A stretch of 64,000 bases of DNA from Roseateles sp. DAIF2 (GCF_015624425.1 NZ_CP049919.1:1364001-1428000), one strand, 5' to 3'. Positions 17,150-25,668 are shown, counted from the stretch's first letter. Translations and numbers: made by a program. Notes: generated by a model from the letters alone, not told the origin.

Positions 17150-18107
17150 GGGGGGTATCGCTCATCTGCTGGCGGAAGGCGCGCAGCCACAGGCCGACGA
17201 AGACCAGCATCAGCGCCATCATCACGAAGGACACCGCCGCGCCCTGGCCGAACAGCCAGTAGCTGAAGGACTGGCGGGTCAGCAGCGGCATCAGCAGGTC
17301 GGCCCATTCGCCCGGATAGCCGGCGCCGTTGCCGAACATCATCGAGACCAGGTTGTAGGAATAGATGTTGTCGATGATCTGGAACATCAGCTGGATCAGG
17401 ATCACCGGCTTCAGCAGCGGCAGGGTGATGTGCAGGAATTGCTGCCAGCGGCTGACGCCGTCCAGGGTCGCGGCCTCGTAGGGGTCCTCGGGGATGGACT
17501 GCAGCGCGGCCAGGAAGATCAGCATCAGCACCGGCCAGGTGCGCCAGACGGTGGGGATCACGATGGCCCAGAAGCTGTTCGCGCCGATCAGCCAGAAGGG
17601 GCGCTCGTCCAGCAGGTGCAGCCAGTCCACCAGCACGGTGTTGATGATGCCGACGTCGCGCTGCCACATGAAGCCCCACAGCGAGCCCACCACATAGGAG
17701 GGCACGATCCAGGGCAGCAGCAGCAGGGTGCGGGCCAGGTTGCGGCCGGGGAAGTCGCGGTTCATCAGCAGGGCCATGCCCAGGCCGATGGCGATCGCCG
17801 ACAGCGAGACCACCGCCGTGTAGAGCAGGGTGTTGCGCAGCGCCAGGCCGAGGCCGGCGCGCAGCGGGCTGGCGCCGTCGAACAGCACGCGCCGGTAGTT
17901 GTCCAGGCCGACGAAGGGCGCGTCCAGATACTGGGCCAGCGTGAACTGGTTCAGTTTCAGCAGCGACATGTAGAAGCCCTGCAGGATCGGCGTCAGGTTG
18001 ACCGCCGCCATCAGCAGCAGGGCCGGCAGCAGCAGCAGGTAGGGGAAGGGATCCGGGCGGCGGCGCGGCAGGCGCGGCGCGGCGGCGCGGGGCATGGGGC
18101 TGCTCAT
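17142..18107 (-). CDS. ABC sugar importer permease, MalF type
   Basis: The 321-residue protein has about six membrane helices (first: LLLLPALLLMAAVNLTPILQ) and the EAA loop EDPYEAATLDGVSRWQQFLH. Size and order (before the MalG-type partner) fit MalF/UgpA. Its ATG overlaps the stop of the binding-protein gene by four bases (ATGA). Confidence 0.92.
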   Translation of the reverse strand: MSSPMPRAAAPRLPRRRPDPFPYLLLLPALLLMAAVNLTPILQGFYMSLLKLNQFTLAQYLDAPFVGLDNYRRVLFDGASPLRAGLGLALRNTLLYTAVVSLSAIAIGLGMALLMNRDFPGRNLARTLLLLPWIVPSYVVGSLWGFMWQRDVGIINTVLVDWLHLLDERPFWLIGANSFWAIVIPTVWRTWPVLMLIFLAALQSIPEDPYEAATLDGVSRWQQFLHITLPLLKPVILIQLMFQIIDNIYSYNLVSMMFGNGAGYPGEWADLLMPLLTRQSFSYWLFGQGAAVSFVMMALMLVFVGLWLRAFRQQMSDTPHA

Positions 18108-19441
18108 TGCGCGGCGTTCAGCACCTGGTCGGCTTCCAGCGCGGCGGCGTCCATCGCCTGCTTGACGGCCAGCGGCGAATACTTGCCGCGCACGCCGCCC
18201 ACCATGTCGAACATGCTGCCGAGGTTCTTCAGGTAGACCGATTCCAGCGGCCCCCAGCCGGCCACGCTGGGGTAGTGGCGCCCGTTCTTTGCCAGCGCCA
18301 GGAACTGCGCGACATGCGGGTCGCGCTTGAGCTGCGGGTCGTCCATCGCGTCCAGCCGGGTCGGCAGCATGCTGGACATCTGGCTGTATCGCAGCTGCGC
18401 CTCGCGCCCGGTCAGGTAGCTCAGCAGCTTCCAGGCCTCGGCCTTGTGCTTGGAGGATTTCATGATGGCCAGCGAGGAGCCCGACAGCAGGGTGGCGTTG
18501 CCCTTCAGGCCGGCGGGGTAGGGGGCGATTGCGAAGTTGCTGGCGGCCAGGGTCTCGAGCTGGCCGCCCTTGGCCTTGGGTGTGGCCATCTGCTTGAGGA
18601 TCCAGGGGCCGGTGAAGATCACCGCGTACTGGCCGTTGAAGAAGCCGGACTCGATCTGGCCGGAATCCTTCTCCAGCGCGCCGCGGGGCACCAGGCCCTC
18701 GGCCGCGAAGCTGGTGTAGTAGACGATGGCCTGCACCGCCTCGGTGGCGTTCAGCGCGGAGCGCTTGCGGTCGGCGCTGAGGAAATCGCCGCCCGCGCTC
18801 CAGATCCAGGGCGCCATGTTGTGCACCACGTTCCAGTCGTTCTTGCCGGGGTAGCCGAGGGCCGCGATCTTCTTGCCGGCGATCTCGGTGCCGTTGATCT
18901 TCTGCATCGCCTGCTTGAAGCTGCCCCAGTTGGCGAAGGCGTCGCGCGGGTCGACGCCGGCCTTCTTGAACACATCGGTGCGGTAGAAGGCGGCGCGCGC
19001 ATCGGCATACCAGGGCACGGCATAGATCTTCGGGTCGTCATGGCGGTGCGTGGTGCTCCACATCACCGGCATGAAGGCCTGGGCCCCGCCCAGCTCGCGC
19101 TGCTGCTGGGCGCCGATGCTTTCCAGCGCGCCCATCGACGAGACCGCCGGCACCCAGGTGCTGCCCAGCTCGATCACGTCGGGCCCCTGGCCCGAGGCCG
19201 CGGCGGCGGTGACCTTGGCCCAGGCGGACTCCCAGTTCAGCACCGTGACATTGACGCGCAGCGCCGGGTTGGCGGCCAGGTGCGGCTTGAGCAGCTCGCG
19301 CATATCGGCCTGCTGCTGCTCGGTGGTGGACATCACCCAGAGGTTGAGCTCGGCCGCGCGGGCCGAGCCCAACGCGAGGCCGGTGGCCAGCAGGCCTTGG
19401 GCCAGACGGAAGAGGAGGGGATGCGGCTGCTGTGGGCTCAT
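18104..19441 (-). CDS. Periplasmic sugar-binding protein of the ABC importer
   Basis: The 445-residue protein has an N-terminal signal peptide (LFRLAQGLLATGLALGSARA, cleavage probably before AELNLW) and the family 1 solute-binding fold: LNLWVMSTTEQQQADMRELL, PDVIELGSTWVPAVSSMGAL, IYAVPWYADARAAFYRTDVF and IFTGPWILKQMA. It is the first gene of the importer operon running from 19441 to 13480. The operon reads divergently from the TonB-dependent receptor, and the 19-bp element lies between them, 96 bases upstream of this start. The binding pocket is aromatic-rich, as in oligosaccharide binders, but the ligand cannot be read. Confidence 0.92.
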   Translation of the reverse strand: MSPQQPHPLLFRLAQGLLATGLALGSARAAELNLWVMSTTEQQQADMRELLKPHLAANPALRVNVTVLNWESAWAKVTAAAASGQGPDVIELGSTWVPAVSSMGALESIGAQQQRELGGAQAFMPVMWSTTHRHDDPKIYAVPWYADARAAFYRTDVFKKAGVDPRDAFANWGSFKQAMQKINGTEIAGKKIAALGYPGKNDWNVVHNMAPWIWSAGGDFLSADRKRSALNATEAVQAIVYYTSFAAEGLVPRGALEKDSGQIESGFFNGQYAVIFTGPWILKQMATPKAKGGQLETLAASNFAIAPYPAGLKGNATLLSGSSLAIMKSSKHKAEAWKLLSYLTGREAQLRYSQMSSMLPTRLDAMDDPQLKRDPHVAQFLALAKNGRHYPSVAGWGPLESVYLKNLGSMFDMVGGVRGKYSPLAVKQAMDAAALEADQVLNAAQ

Positions 19442-19536
19442 GGGTGGATGCGGGAAAAATGCCTGCTGCTGTTCTGGCCGGCTATTTCAGGACAGCGCGG
19501 CCCGCGCCACAAGCCGAGGTTCTACGCCGCCACCCC

Positions 19537-19555
19537 GGTAGTTTTCCGGGGGTGA
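19537..19555 (+). promoter_or_regulatory. 19-bp shared element, copy 2 (candidate regulator binding site)
   Basis: GGTAGTTTTCCGGGGGTGA here differs from the copy at 9923-9941 by a single base. It lies in the 213-base divergent region, 99 bases before the receptor start and 96 bases before the binding-protein start on the other strand, so one bound regulator could serve both. Orientation relative to the receptor is the same as that of copy 1 relative to the ROK-kinase operon. Confidence 0.62.
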
Positions 19556-19654
19556 CAAGGTAACTCTCTGAATGGTCGGCCCGCCGGGGCTGCCGTCCAA
19601 TGCAGCGCAACCGATCCACCTACCCACCCATTCATCCACCTTCACGGAGCCGAC

Positions 19655-22312
19655 ATGGTCCTGACAAGAAAGCCGGTGGCCGCAGCAGCGGCGCTTCTCA
19701 CGCTCAACTTGCTGCTGGCCGCTGAGGCCCGGGCGCAGACTCCGGCGGTCAAGGAGGAGGCCAAGACCACGCTGGACACGGTGGTCGTCAGCGGCATCCG
19801 CGCCTCGCGCGAGGCCTCGCTGAACCAGAAGCGCAACGCCGACGGCATCGTCGAGGTGATCACCGCCGAGGACATCGGCAAGCTGCCCGACAAGAACGTG
19901 GCGGACGCGGTGCAGCGCATCCCCGGCGTCAATATCAGCTCGGGCGCCGGCGGCGAGGGGGGCTTCTCGGAGAACGATCGGGTCAGCATCCGCGGCACCA
20001 GCGCCAGCCTGACGCAGACCCTGATCAACGGCCATGCGGTCGGCACCGGCGACTGGTATGTGCTGAACCAGACCGATGCGATGGGGCGCAGTGTCAGCTA
20101 CTCGCTGCTGCCCTCGGAGATCGTCAGCCGCATCACGGTCTACAAGAGCGCGCAGGCCGACCTGGTGGAGGGCGGCGTGGCCGGCGCGGTCGACATCGAG
20201 ACGCGCCGCCCGCTGAGCTTCAAGAACGCCTTCACCGCCGAGCTCTCGGCCCAGGCCCTGTACTCCAGCCTGGCCGCCAAGACCGATCCGCAGGTCAATG
20301 CGCTGTTCAACTGGAAGAACGCGGCCGGCAATGCCGGCGTGCTGGTGCAGCTGTTCTCCGAATCGCGCAGCGAGCGGCGCGACGGCCAGGAGGTGTTCGG
20401 CTACGGCGTGATCGACCCGCACAGCGCGGCGGCCCAGGCCCATCCGGAGCTGGCCGGCGTGCTCTACCCGAACCAGATCAACAACAACCTGTTCACCCAG
20501 AAGCGCATCCGCCGCGGCGGCCTGTTCGACATCGAGATCAAGCCCAGCGCCGCGCTGACCCTGGATCTGAACGGCTTCTACTCGCGCATGTCGGCGGTCA
20601 ACTTCGACCATAGCTTCATGGCCAACCCGGACGAGATGCTGAACATCGACCATGCGAACGCGGTGCCCACGCAGTTCAAGGTGGTCAGGAACATGCTGAC
20701 CGAGGCCAGCTTCGACCCGGTGGCCGGGCATTCGCCGGGCACGGTGGACAGCATCGCGCGCCCCGGGGCCGCCTCGAAGTCCTGGTACCTGGACTTCAAC
20801 GGCAAGCTGCGCGTCAACGACCGGCTGCTGCTCAGCGCCAAACTGGGCACCACCCGCGGCCTGGGCAGCACGCCGGGCGATCTGGGGCTGGAGTCGGCGC
20901 TGCCGGTCGGCGGGCTGAGCTACCGCACGCATGGCCTGCAGCGGCCGGCCGGCGTGAGCTTCACCGGCTTCGACAGCGGCGACTACCGCGCCACCGAGGT
21001 GCTGGGCGCCTGGTGGTCGGTGGTCAAGGTGGTGGATCGCGAGCATTACGCCCAGGCCGATGCCGAGCTGGGCCTGGATCTGGGCCTGCTCGAATCGGTC
21101 AAGTTCGGCGTGCGCATGGCCGACCATCTGCGCGACCTGAAGCAGCCGGTGAACGGCGGCTGCGGCTGGGGCGGCGTGCCGGTCTGCACCGAGCTGGCGC
21201 CCTGGGACGGCGCGCGCTATCCCGGCAACTACGGCCGCGCGATGGGCGCCGACGGCATGCCGCCGATGTGGCTGCAGAGCCGCCAGACCATCGAGGACTA
21301 CATCTACCGCCATGGCACGCCGCAGTTTGCCAAGCGCTGGGGCGAGTTCACGGTCAAGGAGCGCAGCCACGCCGCCTACGCGATGGCCAATCTGGGCGGC
21401 GAGCAATGGCGCGGCAATGTCGGCCTGCGGGTGGTGAAGACGCGCCAGAAGGTCGCCTACAACCTGGTGCCGGATCGCGACGGCAAGCCCGACGAGTACA
21501 CGCCGGTGTCCGATGCGCGCTCCTATACCGATGCGCTGCCCAGCGCCAGCCTGCGCTTCAACCTAGCGCCCGACCTGGTCTCGCGCCTGTCGGCGGCGCG
21601 CACCATCACCCGGCCCGACTACAGCTCGATGGCCGGCGCCATCACCTCGATCGACGCGCTGACGAACACCGGCAACAGCGGCAATGTCGAGCTGAAGCCG
21701 ATCCGCTCGAACAACTACGACGCGACCCTGGAGTGGTACTTCGCGCCCAAGTCGTTGCTGTCGCTGGGCCTGTTCTACATGGACATCGGCTCCTTCGTCG
21801 GCTACGGCACCAGCATCCAGATGCTGCCCAACCCCTCGCACAACGGCGCGATCGAGCCCTTCAGCATCTCGATGCCGACCAATGTGCGGGCGAAGAACAA
21901 GGGCCTGGAGCTCAGCCTGCAGCAGGCCCTGGGCGGCGGCTTCGGCTTCTCCGCCAACTACACCCATGCCCGCGGCCGCGACCAGGACGGGCAGGCGATG
22001 GTGGGCTCGTCCCGCCACACCTACAACCTTGAAGGCTACTTCGAGAACGAACGCTGGAACGCCCGCCTGGCCTATACCCACCGCTCCGACTACCTGGTGG
22101 GCCTGGACCGCTCCTACGCCCAGCATGCGGCGGGCGTCGGCAACCTGGCGGCCTCGCTGAACTACAAGATCAACGAGCATCTGTCGCTGCAGATCGACGG
22201 GCTGAACCTGAACAACCCGACCCTGAAGTACTACGGCGAGACCAAGGACCAGCCCCGCGCCTTCTACAGCAACGGCCGGCAGATTTTCGTGGGGATACGC
22301 GCGTCGCTGTGA
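19655..22312 (+). CDS. TonB-dependent outer-membrane receptor, carbohydrate type
   Basis: The 885-residue product has a signal peptide (AAAAALLTLNLLLAAEARAQ), a probable TonB box (TLDTVVVSGIRASRE), a plug domain (EDIGKLPDKNVADAVQRIPG and VSIRGTSASLTQTLINGHAV) and a C-terminal 22-strand barrel ending in an aromatic strand (GRQIFVGIRASL). It fits the TonB-Xanth-Caul group of receptors that import oligosaccharides rather than siderophores. CGGAG lies seven bases before the start codon. The divergent ABC importer with GH9 makes a sugar substrate likely: receptor across the outer membrane, ABC system across the inner. No TonB-ExbBD genes are next to it. Confidence 0.9.
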   Translation: MVLTRKPVAAAAALLTLNLLLAAEARAQTPAVKEEAKTTLDTVVVSGIRASREASLNQKRNADGIVEVITAEDIGKLPDKNVADAVQRIPGVNISSGAGGEGGFSENDRVSIRGTSASLTQTLINGHAVGTGDWYVLNQTDAMGRSVSYSLLPSEIVSRITVYKSAQADLVEGGVAGAVDIETRRPLSFKNAFTAELSAQALYSSLAAKTDPQVNALFNWKNAAGNAGVLVQLFSESRSERRDGQEVFGYGVIDPHSAAAQAHPELAGVLYPNQINNNLFTQKRIRRGGLFDIEIKPSAALTLDLNGFYSRMSAVNFDHSFMANPDEMLNIDHANAVPTQFKVVRNMLTEASFDPVAGHSPGTVDSIARPGAASKSWYLDFNGKLRVNDRLLLSAKLGTTRGLGSTPGDLGLESALPVGGLSYRTHGLQRPAGVSFTGFDSGDYRATEVLGAWWSVVKVVDREHYAQADAELGLDLGLLESVKFGVRMADHLRDLKQPVNGGCGWGGVPVCTELAPWDGARYPGNYGRAMGADGMPPMWLQSRQTIEDYIYRHGTPQFAKRWGEFTVKERSHAAYAMANLGGEQWRGNVGLRVVKTRQKVAYNLVPDRDGKPDEYTPVSDARSYTDALPSASLRFNLAPDLVSRLSAARTITRPDYSSMAGAITSIDALTNTGNSGNVELKPIRSNNYDATLEWYFAPKSLLSLGLFYMDIGSFVGYGTSIQMLPNPSHNGAIEPFSISMPTNVRAKNKGLELSLQQALGGGFGFSANYTHARGRDQDGQAMVGSSRHTYNLEGYFENERWNARLAYTHRSDYLVGLDRSYAQHAAGVGNLAASLNYKINEHLSLQIDGLNLNNPTLKYYGETKDQPRAFYSNGRQIFVGIRASL

Positions 22313-22355
22313 GGGCGGGGCGGAACGGGCGCTGGGGCTTGCGCTCGATGCTGCT

Positions 22356-22390
22356 AGCTGGCTGCTGCTTTTTGCGGCACGCCAGCTTTT
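22356..22390 (+). terminator. Intrinsic terminator after the TonB-dependent receptor
   Basis: AGCTGGC and GCCAGCT (perfect seven-base arms) enclose a second pairing TGCTGC/GCGGCA around TTTTT, with the outer arm running into TTTTG. It begins 43 bases after the receptor stop. Confidence 0.55.
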
Positions 22391-22440
22391 GTCCTGGCAC
22401 GGCAAGCACTTGCGGCACCCGACCTCAGCTTGTCCCGCGA

Positions 22441-22465
22441 CTTGTCCACAGGGGCGGTGGACAAG
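22441..22465. repeat. Perfect 9-bp inverted repeat
   Basis: CTTGTCCAC and GTGGACAAG flank a seven-base spacer. The left arm plus spacer reads TTGTCCACA, which resembles a DnaA box with one mismatch, but there is no cluster of boxes. It could be a hairpin or protein site; function unknown. Confidence 0.4.
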
Positions 22466-22796
22466 CGGCACCTGTGTGGTGAGGCGATGTCGGGGGAGAT
22501 GGGGTGTGAGCGGGTCGAGGAGCACCGACGTTGGCTTGGTGCCAAATCGAGAGTGCATCTGTCTATGGAGCTACGTGCTGGGGTTTGGCCCGTGGCGGAG
22601 CGCTGGGGCCATGGCAACATAGGGAGCACGCGCACAACAACAATAAAGAAGCGCAGCAACACAACAAGAGAAGAGAACCCGGCGGCGTTCACGAGTTTTC
22701 GGATTCGTCGGATTTTTAGTTGTCGTGATCAACGGCAATAGGGACGGAACAGCATGATCCATCAGGCACTTGGCTGGCGCGCCAGCGTCGGTAGTA

Positions 22797-22836
22797 GGGC
22801 GACACATGCCGTGACAAGAGGCGTAGGCTGTCGCCC
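22797..22836. repeat. Imperfect stem-loop before the DUF2185 cassette (attC-like?)
   Basis: GGGCGACA and TGTCGCCC are perfect eight-base arms with inner partial pairing (ATGCC/GGCGT), followed within ten bases by GCGTAAGGC, which resembles a degenerate integron R' box. It could be the attC end of a lost upstream cassette; the evidence is weak. Confidence 0.3.
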
Positions 22837-22908
22837 GATGACGCGTAAGGCCGCGCAATCCACCCACCTCGTCACCGCTGCAGCTTTCAATGCCCTGTGC
22901 CTACCGTG

Positions 22909-23262
22909 ATGCAACCGAAGCTATTTCAGATCATCGGGGGCGAGATTCGGCAACTCATTTCGGGCATGGGCGGATGTTTCGCGTCCAACCGAATCACGGT
23001 GGACGGAGCGCCAGTTGGCTACATGTATCGTGAGCCACCAGACAACGAAACCGATAGTGGTTGGCGGTTCTTTGCAGGTGACGAGTCGGAAGAGTACGCA
23101 GACACGCCCGACAACTTCGCTATCTATGACGTGAACACCATCTGCAATTACGACCCTGCTGTCATTCCGTACCTTAGTGCGCCTGCTGGTATGGCCTACG
23201 GCCGCATTCTCGGCACAGCCGACTTTGCACAGGAATCTTCTGATGACGAAGATGATGTCTAA
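22909..23262 (+). CDS. DUF2185 / Imm33-like protein (cassette gene)
   Basis: The 117-residue product shows the DUF2185 pattern clearly: GGCFASNRITVDGAPVGYMY, REPPDNETDSGWRFFAGDES, YDVNTICNYDPAVIPYL. Some members of this family are listed as Imm33-like immunity proteins, but no toxin gene is adjacent here. ATG 22909 is preferred; in-frame GTG codons at 22897 and 22906 are alternatives. No clear ribosome-binding site is visible. The stop codon lies inside GTCTAAC, the R'' end of an attC site, the normal arrangement for an integron cassette. The acidic tail (ESSDDEDDV) is unusual but short. Confidence 0.8.
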   Translation: MQPKLFQIIGGEIRQLISGMGGCFASNRITVDGAPVGYMYREPPDNETDSGWRFFAGDESEEYADTPDNFAIYDVNTICNYDPAVIPYLSAPAGMAYGRILGTADFAQESSDDEDDV

Positions 23263-23313
23263 CCCGCAGTTCCAGCCGACTCCCAACGGCGCGGCTGAAC
23301 GCAATCGTTGAGG
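23257..23313 (+). repeat. attC site of the DUF2185 cassette
   Basis: The site runs GTCTAAC (R'', matching RYYYAAC), an L''-like arm CAGTTCCAGCCGA, a central CTCCCAACGG, an L'-like arm CGCGGCTGAACGC and GTTGAGG in the R' position. Arms CAGCCG and CGGCTG pair. The R' box is imperfect in its last base, exactly where the IS1182-type element seems to begin (GGCTGTAAAA from 23312). Confidence 0.7.
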
Positions 23314-24956
23314 CTGTAAAAAATCTCCCCGGTGCGGGAGTCTCCGAATAGCGCGGTCAGGCGCCGGGCGCTGCAATCGAGGCCGAGTCAGAGGAGGCCA
23401 CGGATGCCGCGCTACAAGCCTCAGGTCCGAGGTGCGATGTTCCTGCCGGTGGTGCTGTCGGAGCAGCTGGTGCCGGGCAGCTTTGCCTTTGCGCTGAACC
23501 TGCTGGTGGATGAGGAGCTGGACCTCTCGGCGCTGGACGCGCGCTTTCGCAACGAAGAGGTGGGCGCCAGCGCCTACGACCCGCGCGTGCTGCTCAAGAT
23601 CGTGCTGCTGGGCTACAGCCGCGGCCTGGTGTCGAGCCGGCAACTGGAGCGGGCCTGCGAGCATGACATCCAGTTCATCGCGATCAGCGGGGACAGCCAC
23701 CCCAGCCATGCGCAACTGGCCAAATTCGTCAGCGGCCTGGGGCCGCAGATCAAGGCGCTGTTCCATCAGGTGCTGCTGACCTGCGATGCGCAGGGCTTGA
23801 TCGGTCGAGAGCTGTTCGCCATCGACGGCGTGAAGCTGCCGGCCAACGCCAGCAAGGAGCGCAGCGGCACGCATGCGGAATTGCTCCACCGGGCGCGCCG
23901 GCTGGAGAAGGCGGCCGAGAAGATCGTGAGCCTGCACCAGGCGCAGGACAGCCGCACCGGGACGCCCGGCGATGAAGCACTGCAGGCGCGCCGCCAGCAG
24001 CGTGTGGACGCCCTGCGCCGCGAGGCCCAGCGCACGCGAGAGTTCCTGCGCACCACGACGCCGCGGCGTAACCGCAAGGGCCAGGAGCTCAAGACCAACA
24101 TCACCGATCCTGACAGCGCCAAGATGGCCACCAGCAAGGGCGTGATCCAGGGCTATGCGGCCCAGGCCGCGGTGGACGCGCGGCACCAGGTCATCATCGC
24201 GGCGGACATCACTGGCTCCGGCTCGGAGCAGGCCATGCTGCTGCCCATGGTGGAGCAGGCACGGCCCTTCGCTGACGCGCAGACACTCGTCACGGCAGAC
24301 GCTGGCTACCACAGCGATGTCAACGTGCAGGCCCTGCACGCGCAAGGCAGGCCCGCGCTGATTGCCGACACGCAGATGCGCCAGCGCGATGAACGCTTCA
24401 AGGACCACGCTCAGCACAAAGCCCAGCCCGACCCGCTCTACGACAAGCAGGCCACCGGGCAGGGCAAACCATCGATCAAGCACTTCGGGCCGAGCGACTT
24501 CCGATTTGATCCAAAGGCCAGGACGGCGATCTGCCCGGCCGGCCAGACGCTGCGCAGCAGCGGGGCGATCTACCAGGTGGGCAAGGGCCAGCGGCGCGAA
24601 GACTTCAAGGCCAGGCCCGAGGATTGCCAAGGCTGCGCGCTGCGCACCCAGTGCCTGCGCCACCCCGAACGCACAGCTGCACGCAAGGTCTCGCTGTTCC
24701 ACGCCAGAGAGCTCGACCCGAACGATCCGAGTCAGCGCATGCGCCGGGCCATCGACAGCCCGCAGGGGCGAGCGTTGTACAGCCGGCGCATCGCCACGGT
24801 GGAGCCGGTGTTCGCCAACCTGCGGCACAACAAGCGGCTGAGCCGCTTCACGCTGCGCGGCGCGGCCAAGGTGGGGGCACAGTGGCAGTTGTTCTGCTTG
24901 GTGCACAACATCGAGAAGTTGGCGCACAGCGGCTGGAGGCGGTGAGGGCCACAGCC
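23312..24956 (+). mobile_element. IS1182-family insertion sequence (right end uncertain)
   Basis: A complete IS1182-type transposase gene lies inside. The left end is put at GGCTGTAAAAAATCTCC because attC sequence stops there. On the right, only ACAGCC at 24951-24956 mirrors the first six bases; the long matching inverted repeat expected for a full element is not found down to 25110. So the right boundary is tentative and the right end may be lost. Confidence 0.55.
23404..24945 (+). CDS. IS1182-family transposase
   Basis: From ATG 23404 (MPRYKPQVRGAMFLPVVLSE) the product has 513 residues, the normal length for IS1182 transposases. Features are the N-terminal domain LNLLVDEELDLSALDARFRN, ELFAIDGVKLPANASKERSG and IQGYAAQAAVDARHQVIIAA of the catalytic region, the Cys-rich segment CQGCALRTQCLRHPERTAAR, and the typical end FCLVHNIEKLAHSG. 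The frame is intact, so it could still be active if the ends are functional. It inserts between the DUF2185 and GNAT cassettes. Confidence 0.9.
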   Translation: MPRYKPQVRGAMFLPVVLSEQLVPGSFAFALNLLVDEELDLSALDARFRNEEVGASAYDPRVLLKIVLLGYSRGLVSSRQLERACEHDIQFIAISGDSHPSHAQLAKFVSGLGPQIKALFHQVLLTCDAQGLIGRELFAIDGVKLPANASKERSGTHAELLHRARRLEKAAEKIVSLHQAQDSRTGTPGDEALQARRQQRVDALRREAQRTREFLRTTTPRRNRKGQELKTNITDPDSAKMATSKGVIQGYAAQAAVDARHQVIIAADITGSGSEQAMLLPMVEQARPFADAQTLVTADAGYHSDVNVQALHAQGRPALIADTQMRQRDERFKDHAQHKAQPDPLYDKQATGQGKPSIKHFGPSDFRFDPKARTAICPAGQTLRSSGAIYQVGKGQRREDFKARPEDCQGCALRTQCLRHPERTAARKVSLFHARELDPNDPSQRMRRAIDSPQGRALYSRRIATVEPVFANLRHNKRLSRFTLRGAAKVGAQWQLFCLVHNIEKLAHSGWRR

Positions 24957-25111
24957 AGGGCCGTGATATCCCCCATCAGCAGGGTTCGGCAGCGCTCACA
25001 GGCGCCCGCAGTTGGCGCCACAATCATCCGGAATGAAAACTCTGCTGAACCAGCTCCCGTTCCGCTCGTCAAAGTCCATGACGCGTGGGCAGAGGGTTAT
25101 TGGACAGCTTC

Positions 25112-25118
25112 GTTAGGC
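25112..25118 (+). repeat. Integron R' box (GTTAGGC) before the GNAT cassette
   Basis: GTTAGGC matches the integron consensus GTTRRRY perfectly and lies 19 bases before the GNAT start codon, where a cassette boundary is expected. The partner R'' box upstream is not recognisable in 24957-25111, a 155-base stretch in which I see no gene; it may hold the IS right flank and an eroded attC. Confidence 0.5.
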
Positions 25119-25137
25119 CGCACCTCGAGTCACCGCC

Positions 25138-25668
25138 TTGTCGCGCCTCCACCTTGCCCCCTTCAATCGCGAAGACGCCGCGGCTATCTACGCCTTTATG
25201 GGCGACCGAGCGGCCATGGAGTTCACGTATGTGGCACCGACTCTCGCGGCATGCACCGAGCGGCTCCAAGCCTGGGAGAACCGGCGTACCGTTGACCGGT
25301 TTGCTCCGTGGGTAGTCCGCAGTCCGGAGCAGCGTGTCATTGGTTGGGGCGGTCTTGGCGTTGATCCCGAAGACCTCGCATGGGGGCCGGAGGTCATCTA
25401 TGCGTTGCACCCGTCGACATGGGGTCTGGGCTACGCAACGGAGCTTGTACGCCTTACGCTTCACCTTGCCTTCAACGAGCTTGGTCTGCCGAGCGTCGCG
25501 GCATTCGTACACCGCGGCAACGCTGCGTCGCTCGCGGTACTGCGCAAATGCGCCGGCACATATCTTGGCTTCGCGTCCACGCTTGATCGCGAGCACTTCC
25601 GCTTTACTGCACCGGCTACTGTCGGCGAAGGTACGGCCGTTCGAGGGTGGAAGACCGGTGCCGTCTAA
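25138..25668 (+). CDS. GNAT-family N-acetyltransferase (cassette gene)
   Basis: The 176-residue protein fits the RimJ/RimL-like GNAT fold: SRLHLAPFNREDAAAIYAFM at the start, VIGWGGLGVDPEDL for strand 2-3, the acetyl-CoA loop region STWGLGYATELVRLTLHLAF, and FVHRGNAASLAVLRKCA with the conserved Asn. The start is a TTG at 25138, 19 bases after an integron R' box. The acceptor (protein, antibiotic or small molecule) cannot be deduced. GNATs are among the most common integron cassette products. The stop codon lies in GTCTAAAC, an attC-like R'' box. Confidence 0.8.
   Translation: MSRLHLAPFNREDAAAIYAFMGDRAAMEFTYVAPTLAACTERLQAWENRRTVDRFAPWVVRSPEQRVIGWGGLGVDPEDLAWGPEVIYALHPSTWGLGYATELVRLTLHLAFNELGLPSVAAFVHRGNAASLAVLRKCAGTYLGFASTLDREHFRFTAPATVGEGTAVRGWKTGAV

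Larger units (their letters stand above)
22391..22896. other. Intergenic stretch without a convincing gene
   Basis: Between the receptor terminator and the DUF2185 gene I see no open frame with a credible start, codon use or family motif. The stretch holds two hairpins (22441-22465 and 22797-22836) and an A-rich segment near 22630-22680. Base composition shifts towards lower GC here, marking the left border of the cassette-array region. Confidence 0.5.

Noticed and set aside
22430..22867. Small open frames on both strands in the gap before the DUF2185 gene
   Set aside because: No ribosome-binding site, family similarity or consistent codon use; they overlap one another on both strands.
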